This document shows, piece after piece, positions 25,434 through 36,000 of a stretch of 64,000 bases of DNA (positions within the stretch are counted from its first letter, which is position 1; each line of letters begins with the position of its first letter). Made by a program: the position numbers and the translations under genes. Where the stretch lies: NCBI RefSeq assembly GCF_000400995.2, contig NZ_DF238893.1:62001-126000 (forward strand), read 5' to 3'. Source of the stretch: Acidovorax sp. MR-S7. GTDB taxonomy: Bacteria > Pseudomonadota > Gammaproteobacteria > Burkholderiales > Burkholderiaceae_C. Below the pieces are notes generated by a model. That model made no database searches, was not told the DNA's origin, and was given only the letters and a program-made list of their open reading frames with translations.

Positions 25434-26629
25434 CAGGGCGCCGCGGGGCGGAGCTTTTTCACCTCGTCATCGCTGGGCTGGAACTTGCCGCCGTCCTGGT
25501 AGGTGAAGCCCACCATCACGCCCTTGCCCTTGACCTGCGCGGTCTTGCCCACGTAGGCGCCCATCGTGGATTGGTGATCCTGCGCGCGGTAGGTGATGGG
25601 GCCGAAGGGCGTCTTCACCTCCAGGCCCCGGAACGCGGCGATAAGCTTCTCGGTGTCGGCCGAGCCAGCCTTCTTCAGCCCCGCCGCGATCGACAGGATG
25701 GCGTTGTAGCCCACCACCGAGCCCGCGCGCGGGTAGTCGTTGAAGCGCTTCTGGTAGGCGTCGAGGAACGCTTTGTGCTCAGGCGTCTCGATCGCGTACC
25801 AGGGGTAGCCGGTGACCACCCAGCCCGAGGGCGTCTCGGTCTTGAGCGTGTCCAGGTACTCGGGCTCGCCCGAGAGCAGGCTCACCACGCCCTTGCCCTG
25901 GAACAGCCCGCGCGTGTTGCCTTCGCGCACGAACTTGGCGAGATCGGCGGCGAACAGCACGTTGAAGATCGCGTCGGGCTTGGCATCCGCCAGCGCCTGC
26001 ACCACGCTACCCGCATCCACCTTGCCCAGGGGCGTGGCCTGCTCGGCGACGAACTCGACGCCCGGCTGCGCGGCCTTGAGCAGTTGCTTGAACGTGGCGA
26101 CGGCCGACTGGCCGTATTCGTAGTTGGGGTAGACGATGGCCCAGCGCTTCTTCTTCATCGCCACGGCCTCGGGCACCAGCATCGCCACCTGCATGTAGGT
26201 GGAGGGGCGCAGGCGGAAGGTGTAGCGGTTGCCGTGCTCCCAGACGATCTTGTCGGTGAGCGGTTCGGCGGCGAGGAAGAAGCGCTTCTTCTGCTGCGCG
26301 AAGTCGGTCAGCGCCAGGCCCACGTGCGAGAGGAAGCTGCCGGTGAGCACGTCGATTTTCTCGCGCGCGATCAGCTCCTCGGCCGCGCGCACCGCGTCGG
26401 CGGGGTTGCCGTTGTCGTCGCGGGTGACGAGCTGCAGCTTCTTGCCGCCCACGCCGCCGGCGGCGTTGACCTGTTCCACGGCCAGCTCCATGCCCTTCTT
26501 GTAGGGCTCCAGAAAGGCCGGCTGGGCCTTGTAGCTGTTGATTTCGCCGATCTTGTACGCCCCCTGCGCATGGGCCGCGCCCAGGCCGCAGGCCAGCGTT
26601 GCGAGACAGACGGCGAGGTGCTTGTGCAT
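25433..26629 (-). CDS. livK: Branched-chain amino-acid-type ABC substrate-binding protein
   Basis: A 398-residue periplasmic binding protein of the LivK/Leu-Ile-Val-binding family (type 1 periplasmic fold). It has a signal peptide (LAVCLATLACGLGAAHAQG), then the typical start of the mature protein (YKIGEINSYKAQPAFLEPYK) and VTRDDNGNPADAVRAAEELI, the usual first ligand-loop region. The ATG at 26627-26629 follows AGGATC by a few bases; an in-frame ATG six codons further upstream is the alternative. It is the first gene of a three-gene importer operon with LivHM and LivGF, all overlapping or touching. The ligand may be an amino acid, amide or aromatic acid. Confidence 0.88.
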   Translation of the reverse strand: MHKHLAVCLATLACGLGAAHAQGAYKIGEINSYKAQPAFLEPYKKGMELAVEQVNAAGGVGGKKLQLVTRDDNGNPADAVRAAEELIAREKIDVLTGSFLSHVGLALTDFAQQKKRFFLAAEPLTDKIVWEHGNRYTFRLRPSTYMQVAMLVPEAVAMKKKRWAIVYPNYEYGQSAVATFKQLLKAAQPGVEFVAEQATPLGKVDAGSVVQALADAKPDAIFNVLFAADLAKFVREGNTRGLFQGKGVVSLLSGEPEYLDTLKTETPSGWVVTGYPWYAIETPEHKAFLDAYQKRFNDYPRAGSVVGYNAILSIAAGLKKAGSADTEKLIAAFRGLEVKTPFGPITYRAQDHQSTMGAYVGKTAQVKGKGVMVGFTYQDGGKFQPSDDEVKKLRPAAP

Positions 26630-26831
26630 GGTCGGATCCTTTGCCACGGGTCAATTGCAAGGCACAGAAATGTACCCCCGCGGCGAGTTTGCCCCACAAT
26701 GCGCGGGTTTGCCCGCATGCCGGGCGGGCAGGCCGCACTTTTCGGCTTATGCCCAACACGAATAACAAAACGGTGAAACTAGCCGAATCGGCACAAGCCC
26801 TCTCCTTTTCACTCTTTCTTCCAGTCCATCC

Positions 26832-27605
26832 ATGAGCGCATTCCTCGAAGAACGGGTTCTCTCGGTACACCACTGGACCGACCGCCTGTTCTCCTTCACC
26901 ACCACGCGCGACCCCGCGCTGCGTTTCTCCAACGGCCACTTCACCATGATCGGCCTGAAGGTGGACGGCAAGCCGCTGCTGCGCGCCTATTCCATCGCCA
27001 GCCCGAACTGGGAAGAGCACCTGGAGTTCCTCTCGATCAAGGTGCCCGACGGCCCGCTGACGTCGCGCCTGCAGAACATCCAGGTGGGCGACACCATCGT
27101 CGTCGGCAAGAAGCCCACGGGCACGCTGCTCATCGACTACCTGCTGCCCGGCAAGAACCTGTACCTGATCGGCACCGGGACGGGCCTGGCGCCCTGGCTG
27201 TCGATCGTGCGCGACCCCGACACCTACGAGCGCTTCGAGAAGGTGATCGTCGTGCACGGCGTGCGGCAGGTGAACGAGCTGGCCTACCAGGAGCTGTTCG
27301 AGAAGGACCTGCCCAACCACGAGCTGCTCGGCGAGATCGTGCGGGACAAGCTCATCTACTACCCCACGGTGACGCGCGAGCCCTTCCGCAACCAGGGCCG
27401 CATCACCGACCTGATCGCCAGCGGCACCTTCCCCGCCAACATCGGCCTGCCGCCGCTGGACCCGCTCACCGACCGCGTGATGCTCTGCGGCAGCCCTGCG
27501 ATGCTGGCCGACCTCAAGGTGATGCTGGAAAAGCGCGACTTCGAGGAAGGCAACACGAGCACGCCGGGCGACTTCGTCGTCGAGCGGGCTTTTGTAGAGA
27601 AGTAA
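26832..27605 (+). CDS. fpr: Ferredoxin/flavodoxin-NADP reductase
   Basis: A 257-residue cytoplasmic FAD enzyme that exchanges electrons between NADPH and ferredoxin or flavodoxin. The FAD-binding motif is RAYSIASPNW (RxYSxxS form). The NADP-binding motif is LIGTGTGLAPWLSI, and CGSPAML is the third conserved block. Length and the aromatic/charged C-terminus (FVVERAFVEK) fit bacterial subclass I Fpr. It diverges from the LIV importer operon with about 200 bases between. It is followed at once by a strong hairpin that ends the convergent gene. Confidence 0.92.
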   Translation: MSAFLEERVLSVHHWTDRLFSFTTTRDPALRFSNGHFTMIGLKVDGKPLLRAYSIASPNWEEHLEFLSIKVPDGPLTSRLQNIQVGDTIVVGKKPTGTLLIDYLLPGKNLYLIGTGTGLAPWLSIVRDPDTYERFEKVIVVHGVRQVNELAYQELFEKDLPNHELLGEIVRDKLIYYPTVTREPFRNQGRITDLIASGTFPANIGLPPLDPLTDRVMLCGSPAMLADLKVMLEKRDFEEGNTSTPGDFVVERAFVEK

Positions 27606-27632
27606 AAAAGCAGCTATCAAATAGATAGCTGC
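27604..27632 (-). terminator. Rho-independent terminator made from two head-to-head repeat ends
   Basis: On the minus strand a perfect 9-bp stem GCAGCTATC/GATAGCTGC with a five-base loop is followed by six T. It terminates the glycine-zipper gene. The stem arms are the GCAGCTATC end of the dispersed element in two opposed copies. Confidence 0.75.
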
Positions 27633-27655
27633 CCACGCTTGCTGGTATTGGCCTG
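27606..27655 (-). repeat. Dispersed palindromic element, variant copy 12
   Basis: GATAGCTGCCCACGCTTGCT, GGTATTGGCCTGAA. It has the GATAGCTGC end and one GCTTGC arm, but a different distal half. It abuts a second GCAGCTATC end at 27610-27618. Confidence 0.5.
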
Positions 27656-27668
27656 AAGCCAGAAAGCG

Positions 27669-28316
27669 TCAATAATTCCGGTCGGAGGCGTACACCGGCT
27701 GCGCGCCGGCCGCCGCGCGGTCGTCCACGCGGAAACCCTTGCCCTCCACGCGCACCGGCGTGCCCTCGGCCACGGGCTGTGCGCGGGTGAAGGTGCGCAG
27801 CGAGCCGTCGTCCATGCGCACGCGCATCTGGTAGACGGTCGTCGTGCGCGTACGCTGCTCCACCTGGTGGCCCACGTAGCCACCGCCCACCGCGCCCAGC
27901 ACCGTCGCGGCCGTGCGGCCCGAGCCCTTGCCGATCTGGTTGCCGAGCACGCCGCCCAGCACCCCGCCGGCCACCGCGCCCACGCCCGTGGCGGGTGCGG
28001 CCTGCGCGACCGGCTGCACCGACTCGACGCGCCCGCAGCTCGCGCAGACCGGCGCCGGGGCCTGCGCCACCGGCAGCACGCGGTTTGCTCTTGAATCAGG
28101 AGCTGGCGGCGCTTGCCTGGCAAGCGCTGGGGGCGCTTTTTCCTCGATCACCTGGGGTGCTGCGGGCGCAGCCTGCGGCGCATCGCCCGGAAGCTTCTGC
28201 GCCAGCAGCGTGCCCCCCAGGGCCAGCACGCAGGCACCGAGCGCGCCCACGGCAATCCAGAGGTATTTGAGAGAGGCAGAGGAACCCGCGGCGGGAGAGG
28301 AAGCGGTGGTATGCAT
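27669..28316 (-). CDS. Glycine-zipper 2TM-domain envelope protein
   Basis: A 215-residue predicted envelope protein. A single N-terminal membrane anchor (YLWIAVGALGACVLALGGTL) is followed by a Pro/Ala-rich periplasmic linker. Then comes a glycine-zipper 2TM domain (VGAVAGGVLGGVLGNQIGKG, then ATVLGAVGGGYVGHQVEQ), as in the SlyB/17-kDa antigen group. The C-terminal 60 residues are a small beta-rich domain (VYQMRVRMDDGSLRTFT). The ATG at 28314-28316 is chosen; MLSHDQNRP upstream is possible. Part of the linker (PPALARQAPPAPDSR) is encoded by a dispersed repeat copy. Its role is probably envelope stability, by analogy only. Confidence 0.8.
   Translation of the reverse strand: MHTTASSPAAGSSASLKYLWIAVGALGACVLALGGTLLAQKLPGDAPQAAPAAPQVIEEKAPPALARQAPPAPDSRANRVLPVAQAPAPVCASCGRVESVQPVAQAAPATGVGAVAGGVLGGVLGNQIGKGSGRTAATVLGAVGGGYVGHQVEQRTRTTTVYQMRVRMDDGSLRTFTRAQPVAEGTPVRVEGKGFRVDDRAAAGAQPVYASDRNY
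28091..28141 (-). repeat. Dispersed palindromic element, copy 13 (inside a CDS)
   Basis: TTGAATCAGGAGCTGGCGGC, GCTTGCCTGGCAAGCGCTGG, GGGCGCTTTTT. A diverged copy that is part of the linker of the glycine-zipper protein. Confidence 0.65.
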
Positions 28317-28409
28317 GGGTCGGTTCTGGTCGTGCGATAGCAAGCCTGCAGCCTATCCCGCCATGGCCGGCACAATGCCGCGCCGCCCGTAAAGAACGTA
28401 ATGAGACGT

Positions 28410-29324
28410 TCAGGCCTGTGGTGCAGCCTTGGCCGTGCGCGATTCGTGCAGCGCCCGTGCGCAGCTCGCCGCGAACAGCAGCACCGCCGACGAGAAGTAG
28501 ATCCACATCAGCAGCACCACCAGCGAGCCCGCCGCACCATAGGCCGACACGACCGCCGCCGTGGACAGGTACAGCGCCAGTGCCTGCTTGCCCACGGTGA
28601 ACAGCACCGCGCCCACCACCGCGCCGAACACCAGGCAGCGCGTGGGCGGCCGGGGCCCGCCGCCGATGCGCATGAGCCCCACGAACAGCAGCACCGTCAC
28701 CCCGAACGACACCGTCTCGTTCACCGCGCCCAGCAGCAGGCCCGAGCCGAACGGCAGCATCTCGCCGGCCCATTTCGCCACCATGTTGATGACGGTGGAC
28801 AGCACCAGCGACGTCAGCAGCAGGAAGCCGATCACCAGCACGTAGGCCAGCCCGCGCAGCCGCAGCGTGGCCATGCGCCACCAGGCCTTGTCCTCGTGCA
28901 CGGGTTTGCCGCCCGTCCACAGGCGCTCCAGGGCCGACTGCAGCTCCACGAACACCCCCGTGGCACCCGACATCAGCAGGACGAAGCCGGCGATGGAAGC
29001 CAGCCGCCCCTCGCCGGGCGCCTGCGCGCTCGCCAGCGCCAGCCGCACCACCTCGGCACCGCGCTCGCCCATCACGCTCTGCACCTGGCCGATCAGGTTG
29101 CTCTCCAGGTACGACTTGTCGATCCACCAGCCCAGCACGCCCACCAGCAGCAGCAGCAGCGGCGCCAGGCTCAGCATGCCGTAGAACGACATGGCCGCGC
29201 TCATGCGCAGGCCCTCCGCGTCGAGCCACATCTGCACCGCGCGCACGAAGGGCGTGACCAGCGGCATCACCGGGCGCAGCAGCCGCTGCGCGCGCTCCTG
29301 CAGGGAAGTCAAGAAAGAAGGCAT
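28410..29324 (-). CDS. YihY/BrkB-family inner-membrane protein
   Basis: A 304-residue polytopic membrane protein of the YihY/virulence factor BrkB (UPF0761) family. The conserved N-terminal block is present (AEGLRMSAAMSFYGMLSLAP then LLLLLVGVLGWW), as is the mid-protein GVFVELQSALERLWTG. There are about six hydrophobic segments, ending LLMWIYFSSAVLLFAASCAR. The ATG at 29322-29324 is preferred because it gives the family's usual length; a longer frame upstream has no family match. The molecular function of the family is not established. It diverges from aroK. Confidence 0.88.
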   Translation of the reverse strand: MPSFLTSLQERAQRLLRPVMPLVTPFVRAVQMWLDAEGLRMSAAMSFYGMLSLAPLLLLLVGVLGWWIDKSYLESNLIGQVQSVMGERGAEVVRLALASAQAPGEGRLASIAGFVLLMSGATGVFVELQSALERLWTGGKPVHEDKAWWRMATLRLRGLAYVLVIGFLLLTSLVLSTVINMVAKWAGEMLPFGSGLLLGAVNETVSFGVTVLLFVGLMRIGGGPRPPTRCLVFGAVVGAVLFTVGKQALALYLSTAAVVSAYGAAGSLVVLLMWIYFSSAVLLFAASCARALHESRTAKAAPQA

Positions 29325-29436
29325 GCCCGATTGTGACCACTGCCGCACGGGCGCCGTGTCGGCGCACGCCGCTAGCCGCGCCGCTGGCCGCGCGCCGCTA
29401 CACTCGGCGCTCCCCCATCCCACAGGATTCCGAAGA

Positions 29437-29973
29437 ATGCAAACGCGCTGCGCCCTGGTCGGCATGCCGGGCTCCGGCAAATCTACGGTGGGCCGCCAGC
29501 TCGCCCGCCGCCTGGGCCTGCCGTTCGTGGACCTGGACCAGCGGCTGGAGCAGCAGCTGGGCACGAGCATCCGCCAGTTCTTCGAGCAGCACGGAGAAGA
29601 CGCCTTCCGCGACCGCGAGGCCGCCCTGCTGGCAGCGCTGGCGGCCGAGCCCGGCCCCATGGTGCTCTCCACCGGCGGCGGCGCCGTACTGCGCGAGGCC
29701 AACCGCGACGTCCTGCGCCAGGGCTTTCCCCACGTGCTCTACCTGCGCGCCTCGCCCGAGGAAATCTTCAAGCGCGTCAAGCACGACCGCAGCCGCCCCC
29801 TGCTGCAGGTGGACGACCCCATGGCCCGCCTGCGCGACCTCTACCGCACCCGCGACCCGCTGTACCGCCAGGCGGCGCACTACGTCATCGAGACCGGGCG
29901 GCCGACGGTGAACACGCTGGTGAACATGATCGTGATGCAGTTGGAGATGGCGGGAGAAAATACCCATTCATAA
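29437..29973 (+). CDS. aroK: Shikimate kinase
   Basis: A 178-residue cytoplasmic enzyme that phosphorylates shikimate to shikimate-3-phosphate with ATP in the chorismate pathway. Walker A is GMPGSGKSTVGRQLA. The shikimate-binding DxD-like motif is DLDQRLE, the Gly-rich STGGGAVLRE follows, and the lid arginines are in HDRSRPLL. Length is normal. In many betaproteobacteria aroK is followed by aroB; here the next DNA is the CRISPR array, so the gene stands alone. Downstream sequence is strongly AT-rich. Confidence 0.92.
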   Translation: MQTRCALVGMPGSGKSTVGRQLARRLGLPFVDLDQRLEQQLGTSIRQFFEQHGEDAFRDREAALLAALAAEPGPMVLSTGGGAVLREANRDVLRQGFPHVLYLRASPEEIFKRVKHDRSRPLLQVDDPMARLRDLYRTRDPLYRQAAHYVIETGRPTVNTLVNMIVMQLEMAGENTHS

Positions 29974-30010
29974 TGATCACTATTCGTGCATTGGTGGATG
30001 CCATTAATAT

Positions 30011-30039
30011 TTGAAATGAGATTGCTGTAAAAATATATT
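30011..30039 (+). promoter_or_regulatory. Sigma-70-type promoter reading into the CRISPR array
   Basis: TTGAAA (30011-30016), a 17-base spacer and TATATT (30034-30039), in an AT-rich stretch unlike the surrounding DNA. The predicted start is near 30046, 35 bases before the first repeat. The direction agrees with the crRNA strand deduced from the tracrRNA. Confidence 0.65.
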
Positions 30040-30080
30040 TAGCAAAATAAACACAATGGTAGCGGCTACCGGATGCACGC

Positions 30081-33000
30081 GTTCCAGCCAGTGCGCATAT
30101 CCCAGTTATCTAGAATCTGCCGCCCGAGCACGGTGAACAGCCGGCTGTTCCGGTCAGTGCGCATATCCCAGTGATCTAGAATCTGGCCGGTCCAGTTGAG
30201 TACGCGGTTCATGTTCCGGTCAGTGCGCATATCCCAGTGATCTAGAATTGCGTCACCAGCTCGCCCATCAGGTCGATGCGTTCCGGTCAGTGCGCATATC
30301 CCAGTGATCTAGAATCTGGAGCGAGTGGCGCGCTGCGTTCGTGGAGTTCCGGTCAGTGCGCATATCCCAGTGATCTAGAATCGAGCAGCGCGCTCATTGC
30401 GCTGCGCCACGGTTCCGGTCAGTGCGCATATCCCAGTGATCTAGAATTTCGCGCCCCTGCTGGAGGCCGACATCCAGGTTCCGGTCAGTGCGCATATCCC
30501 AGTGATCTAGAATATATATCCTTAAGTCTTACGTTGGTGCCGGGTTCCGGTCAGTGCGCATATCCCAGTGATCTAGAATCCCGGCGATGCCACCACAGGC
30601 GGCGGCGTGTTCCGGTCAGTGCGCATATCCCAGTGATCTAGAATCGAGCAGCGCGCTCATTGCGCTGCGCCACGGTTCCGGTCAGTGCGCATATCCCAGT
30701 GATCTAGAATTCAATAGGGCCGACCCCGATGCCTGGGACAGTTCCGGTCAGTGCGCATATCCCAGTGATCTAGAATCATCGGCACCTGCGAATATCGCCC
30801 GCGCTTGTTCCGGTCAGTGCGCATATCCCAGTGATCTAGAATCCTCTCGCCGTTCACCGCTCAGGCGCGCAAGTTCCGGTCAGTGCGCATATCCCAGTGA
30901 TCTAGAATCCGGTCCGTGATTTCCGGCTCGGGGAACACGTTCCGGTCAGTGCGCATATCCCAGTGATCTAGAATTCCGTGGTTCATGGCTTGACTGCTGC
31001 GTTAGTTCCGGTCAGTGCGCATATCCCAGTGATCTAGAATCGCAGACAGCGCAGCCCGCGCCGCGTTCTAGTTCCGGTCAGTGCGCATATCCCAGTGATC
31101 TAGAATCCGGCACGCTGCTGACTTCGTTGAGCCAGAGTTCCGGTCAGTGCGCATATCCCAGTGATCTAGAATGGACAGCGCCTGCAAGACGCGGATGGTC
31201 CGGTTCCGGTCAGTGCGCATATCCCAGTGATCTAGAATGCGCGGAGCCGTGGCGGACGGGACCATCCAGTTCCGGTCAGTGCGCATATCCCAGTGATCTA
31301 GAATTCCAGGAGTTGGCAGGCATCAGCCAGCCAAGTTCCGGTCAGTGCGCATATCCCAGTGATCTAGAATCGAGCAGAAAAACGCAAGTTCGCAACCTTG
31401 GTTCCGGTCAGTGCGCATATCCCAGTGATCTAGAATTTCCTCGGACAGGACCAGCGCGGTGGAAGTGTTCCGGTCAGTGCGCATATCCCAGTGATCTAGA
31501 ATCCAAGCCCTAGCGGGGTGTCACCACTGCATGTTCCGGTCAGTGCGCATATCCCAGTGATCTAGAATTTTCCGCGCCGGATTCACCAAGCGCTATCTGT
31601 TCCGGTCAGTGCGCATATCCCAGTGATCTAGAATCGCGCGAACCACTAGGCTCGGTCTTTCTTGTTCCGGTCAGTGCGCATATCCCAGTGATCTAGAATT
31701 CAGGCGGTAAAGATGAGCCACGCTGCCCCGTTCCGGTCAGTGCGCATATCCCAGTGATCTAGAATTAGATAGGGGGTCTTCTTGTATGCGTTCGCGTTCC
31801 GGTCAGTGCGCATATCCCAGTGATCTAGAATTGCATCTGCGCATCCAAGGTGCTGCGCCAGGTTCCGGTCAGTGCGCATATCCCAGTGATCTAGAATGCC
31901 TGGCCGATGCGCTGCTCGCGTGCCAGGGTTCCGGTCAGTGCGCATATCCCAGTGATCTAGAATGCGTGTGCGGTCTGCTCGCTGTGTAGCCGCGTTCCGG
32001 TCAGTGCGCATATCCCAGTGATCTAGAATGCGGTCGCCGATGAGCTTCTTGTCTCCGCCGTTCCGGTCAGTGCGCATATCCCAGTGATCTAGAATCTGGC
32101 GTGCGGAGTTCAACGCCAAGCGCGGGTTCCGGTCAGTGCGCATATCCCAGTGATCTAGAATGCTTCTTGGCGGCGCCTGCTGGAACGTCAAGTTCCGGTC
32201 AGTGCGCATATCCCAGTGATCTAGAATCCTGACGCATTGACAACGCCGTAACCTCTGTTCCGGTCAGTGCGCATATCCCAGTGATCTAGAATTCGCGGTA
32301 CGTCCTCAAGACGGGCCTGGCAGTTCCGGTCAGTGCGCATATCCCAGTGATCTAGAATACATCGCGCGCAACGGCATTGACGAAGTGCGTTCCGGTCAGT
32401 GCGCATATCCCAGTGATCTAGAATCGTGTTGTTCGACATGATCCCTTCGGCAGAGTTCCGGTCAGTGCGCATATCCCAGTGATCTAGAATCTGGCGGGGA
32501 CGTAACCGTTTCAAGCTCGAGTTCCGGTCAGTGCGCATATCCCAGTGATCTAGAATGCGCAGCGGCCGCAAGCGCCATGGTCGCCGGTTCCGGTCAGTGC
32601 GCATATCCCAGTGATCTAGAATGGCAGTTGCCATGATGGCCGACGCCGACCGGTTCCGGTCAGTGCGCATATCCCAGTGATCTAGAATGTCCGGCGCGGC
32701 GTCATGCATCGCGTTCTCGTTCCGGTCAGTGCGCATATCCCAGTGATCTAGAATCACGGGCAATAGGCGGTCTTTCCTCGATAAGTTCCGGTCAGTGCGC
32801 ATATCCCAGTGATCTAGAATCACCCTTCACTCGGTTGTCGCCTGCCTTCAGGTTCCGGTCAGTGCGCATATCCCAGTGATCTAGAATTGATGATCTTGAG
32901 CGCGTTGATGCCTTCGTGTTCCGGTCAGTGCGCATATCCCAGTGATCTAGAATAGCGCATGTTATCCAGGTCATGCGCAGCAAGTTCCGGTCAGTGCGCA

Positions 33001-36000
33001 TATCCCAGTGATCTAGAATCATCCGTTGCTCCATAACCTTGGCTAGCAGGTTCCGGTCAGTGCGCATATCCCAGTGATCTAGAATGACTCTACACGCGGT
33101 ATTCAAGAGCTGACTGTTCCGGTCAGTGCGCATATCCCAGTGATCTAGAATGTCCCAGGTCGTGAGGGCAATGTCCAGGCGGTTCCGGTCAGTGCGCATA
33201 TCCCAGTGATCTAGAATGTCTTGATGAGTCCAACGGCGTACTCGGTAGTTCCGGTCAGTGCGCATATCCCAGTGATCTAGAATTGCAGCATCACTCACCA
33301 AGCCCGCACCACGGTTCCGGTCAGTGCGCATATCCCAGTGATCTAGAATATAGAGTTCAGAGCGGGAACGCGAGAGTTGGTTCCGGTCAGTGCGCATATC
33401 CCAGTGATCTAGAATGGCGTCGACCATCAGGCGAAGGGCGTCAAGGTTCCGGTCAGTGCGCATATCCCAGTGATCTAGAATCGAGGCGCGCTTCCTGCGC
33501 ACGCCCGGCTCGTTCCGGTCAGTGCGCATATCCCAGTGATCTAGAATTGTCCAAAATGTGCTGAACGTCAGGCGGTGGTTCCGGTCAGTGCGCATATCCC
33601 AGTGATCTAGAATCATGGGCGCACGCGTCGGCATGGCGCCCTAGTTCCGGTCAGTGCGCATATCCCAGTGATCTAGAATCGGCCGCTACGTCGATGGCGG
33701 CCAGCGCCTGTTCCGGTCAGTGCGCATATCCCAGTGATCTAGAATCTGCTCGTCGTCCAGGGGCAGCAGCTCGACGTTCCGGTCAGTGCGCATATCCCAG
33801 TGATCTAGAATGCCCTGCGTGCGGTAGGTCATGGTGTAGCAGTTCCGGTCAGTGCGCATATCCCAGTGATCTAGAATCTGGCCGTCAAGGAATGCAGGAA
33901 GGATCAGGTTCCGGTCAGTGCGCATATCCCAGTGATCTAGAATAAGATGGACGAGCTGGCCGCGCTCAACGTAGTTCCGGTCAGTGCGCATATCCCAGTG
34001 ATCTAGAATGGTGGCCGACAACGACGCCAGCAAGACCGGGTTCCGGTCAGTGCGCATATCCCAGTGATCTAGAATGCTGCTCTGGTGGGTATTAGCGCTC
34101 CACAAGTTCCGGTCAGTGCGCATATCCCAGTGATCTAGAATACGGCCTGGTATCGGTGCGCAAGTCGCGCGGTTCCGGTCAGTGCGCATATCCCAGTGAT
34201 CTAGAATTCGCGAAGGCCGCATCGCTTACCTGCAAAGTTCCGGTCAGTGCGCATATCCCAGTGATCTAGAATTCACGCACGCGGCAGGGTATGGCGCATG
34301 CAGTTCCGGTCAGTGCGCATATCCCAGTGATCTAGAATAGCTTCACGCGACTGACTTTTAGTACTGTAGTTCCGGTCAGTGCGCATATCCCAGTGATCTA
34401 GAATGGGCCTTTGTGGGGCATAACGAGGGCGCCAGTTCCGGTCAGTGCGCATATCCCAGTGATCTAGAATGCTTGCGTCCCTGATAAATGCAAGGAGGGG
34501 GTTCCGGTCAGTGCGCATATCCCAGTGATCTAGAATCTCGCAAAGCCGACACCCTGCGGCACAAATAGTTCCGGTCAGTGCGCATATCCCAGTGATCTAG
34601 AATTCGGCCTTGGTGTCGTCGGCCGTCAGGATGGTTCCGGTCAGTGCGCATATCCCAGTGATCTAGAATAGCACCGAATCACACATAGACCGCCTTCGGG
34701 TTCCGGTCAGTGCGCATATCCCAGTGATCTAGAATGACAAACTCGCCTTCCAGATAGGCGGCAAGGTTCCGGTCAGTGCGCATATCCCAGTGATCTAGAA
34801 TGTGCGCCACCATGAACACCAGGCTACCCAGTTCCGGTCAGTGCGCATATCCCAGTGATCTAGAATTTGGCCCAACTGAATGGGCAGATCACGCAAGTTC
34901 CGGTCAGTGCGCATATCCCAGTGATCTAGAATAAAACCACGGGTGAATCCCGACGCGGAAAAGTTCCGGTCAGTGCGCATATCCCAGTGATCTAGAATTG
35001 CATCAGTACACCTTGAAACGGTCGAGCAGTTCCGGTCAGTGCGCATATCCCAGTGATCTAGAATCGGCTGGCCCCACAACAGCAGGCCGACCGAGTTCCG
35101 GTCAGTGCGCATATCCCAGTGATCTAGAATCACGAAACCTATCGAGGCGGGAGCATCTGGGTTCCGGTCAGTGCGCATATCCCAGTGATCTAGAATTAAA
35201 AAGCGCGGCAATGATGGCGGCTTGCGGTTCCGGTCAGTGCGCATATCCCAGTGATCTAGAATGCGCCGCAATGGCCTCCACCAGCGCGCCTAGTTCCGGT
35301 CAGTGCGCATATCCCAGTGATCTAGAATTGTGGTGACGGACTTCACGCGGGCTGCGCGGTTCCGGTCAGTGCGCATATCCCAGTGATCTAGAATCCCCTT
35401 CGGAGACGAAGACGGCCGCGCCCAGTTCCGGTCAGTGCGCATATCCCAGTGATCTAGAATTGGCCGCAAGGGCGGCCCGCAACACGAGCAGTTCCGGTCA
35501 GTGCGCATATCCCAGTGATCTAGAATACAGGTGCGATCTAGCATTCATGCGGGTTTGTTCCGGTCAGTGCGCATATCCCAGTGATCTAGAATGAAGTTAA
35601 TCTGCTGCTGAAGGCGGCGTGTGTTCCGGTCAGTGCGCATATCCCAGTGATCTAGAATCGAAACCGTAGTCGCAGGCCAGCGCTCCGAGTTCCGGTCAGT
35701 GCGCATATCCCAGTGATCTAGAATCCAGCCCGCCTACAACGGCAGCATGGCGCTGTTCCGGTCAGTGCGCATATCCCAGTGATCTAGAATAACGGCGCGC
35801 TGCCACTCGCGCGTCATCTCGTTCCGGTCAGTGCGCATATCCCAGTGATCTAGAATCCAGCTCGCGGTGCTGGCGCATTTCGTCGTGTTCCGGTCAGTGC
35901 GCATATCCCAGTGATCTAGAATTTCCGCGCCGGATTCGCCCAGCGCTATCTGTTCCGGTCAGTGCGCATATCCCAGTGATCTAGAATTCAAGCACATGCG

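Noticed and set aside
29974-30080. A second tracrRNA or small ORF in the AT-rich stretch before the array
   Set aside because: There is no complementarity to the repeat and no start codon with a ribosome site. The region is best explained as a promoter.
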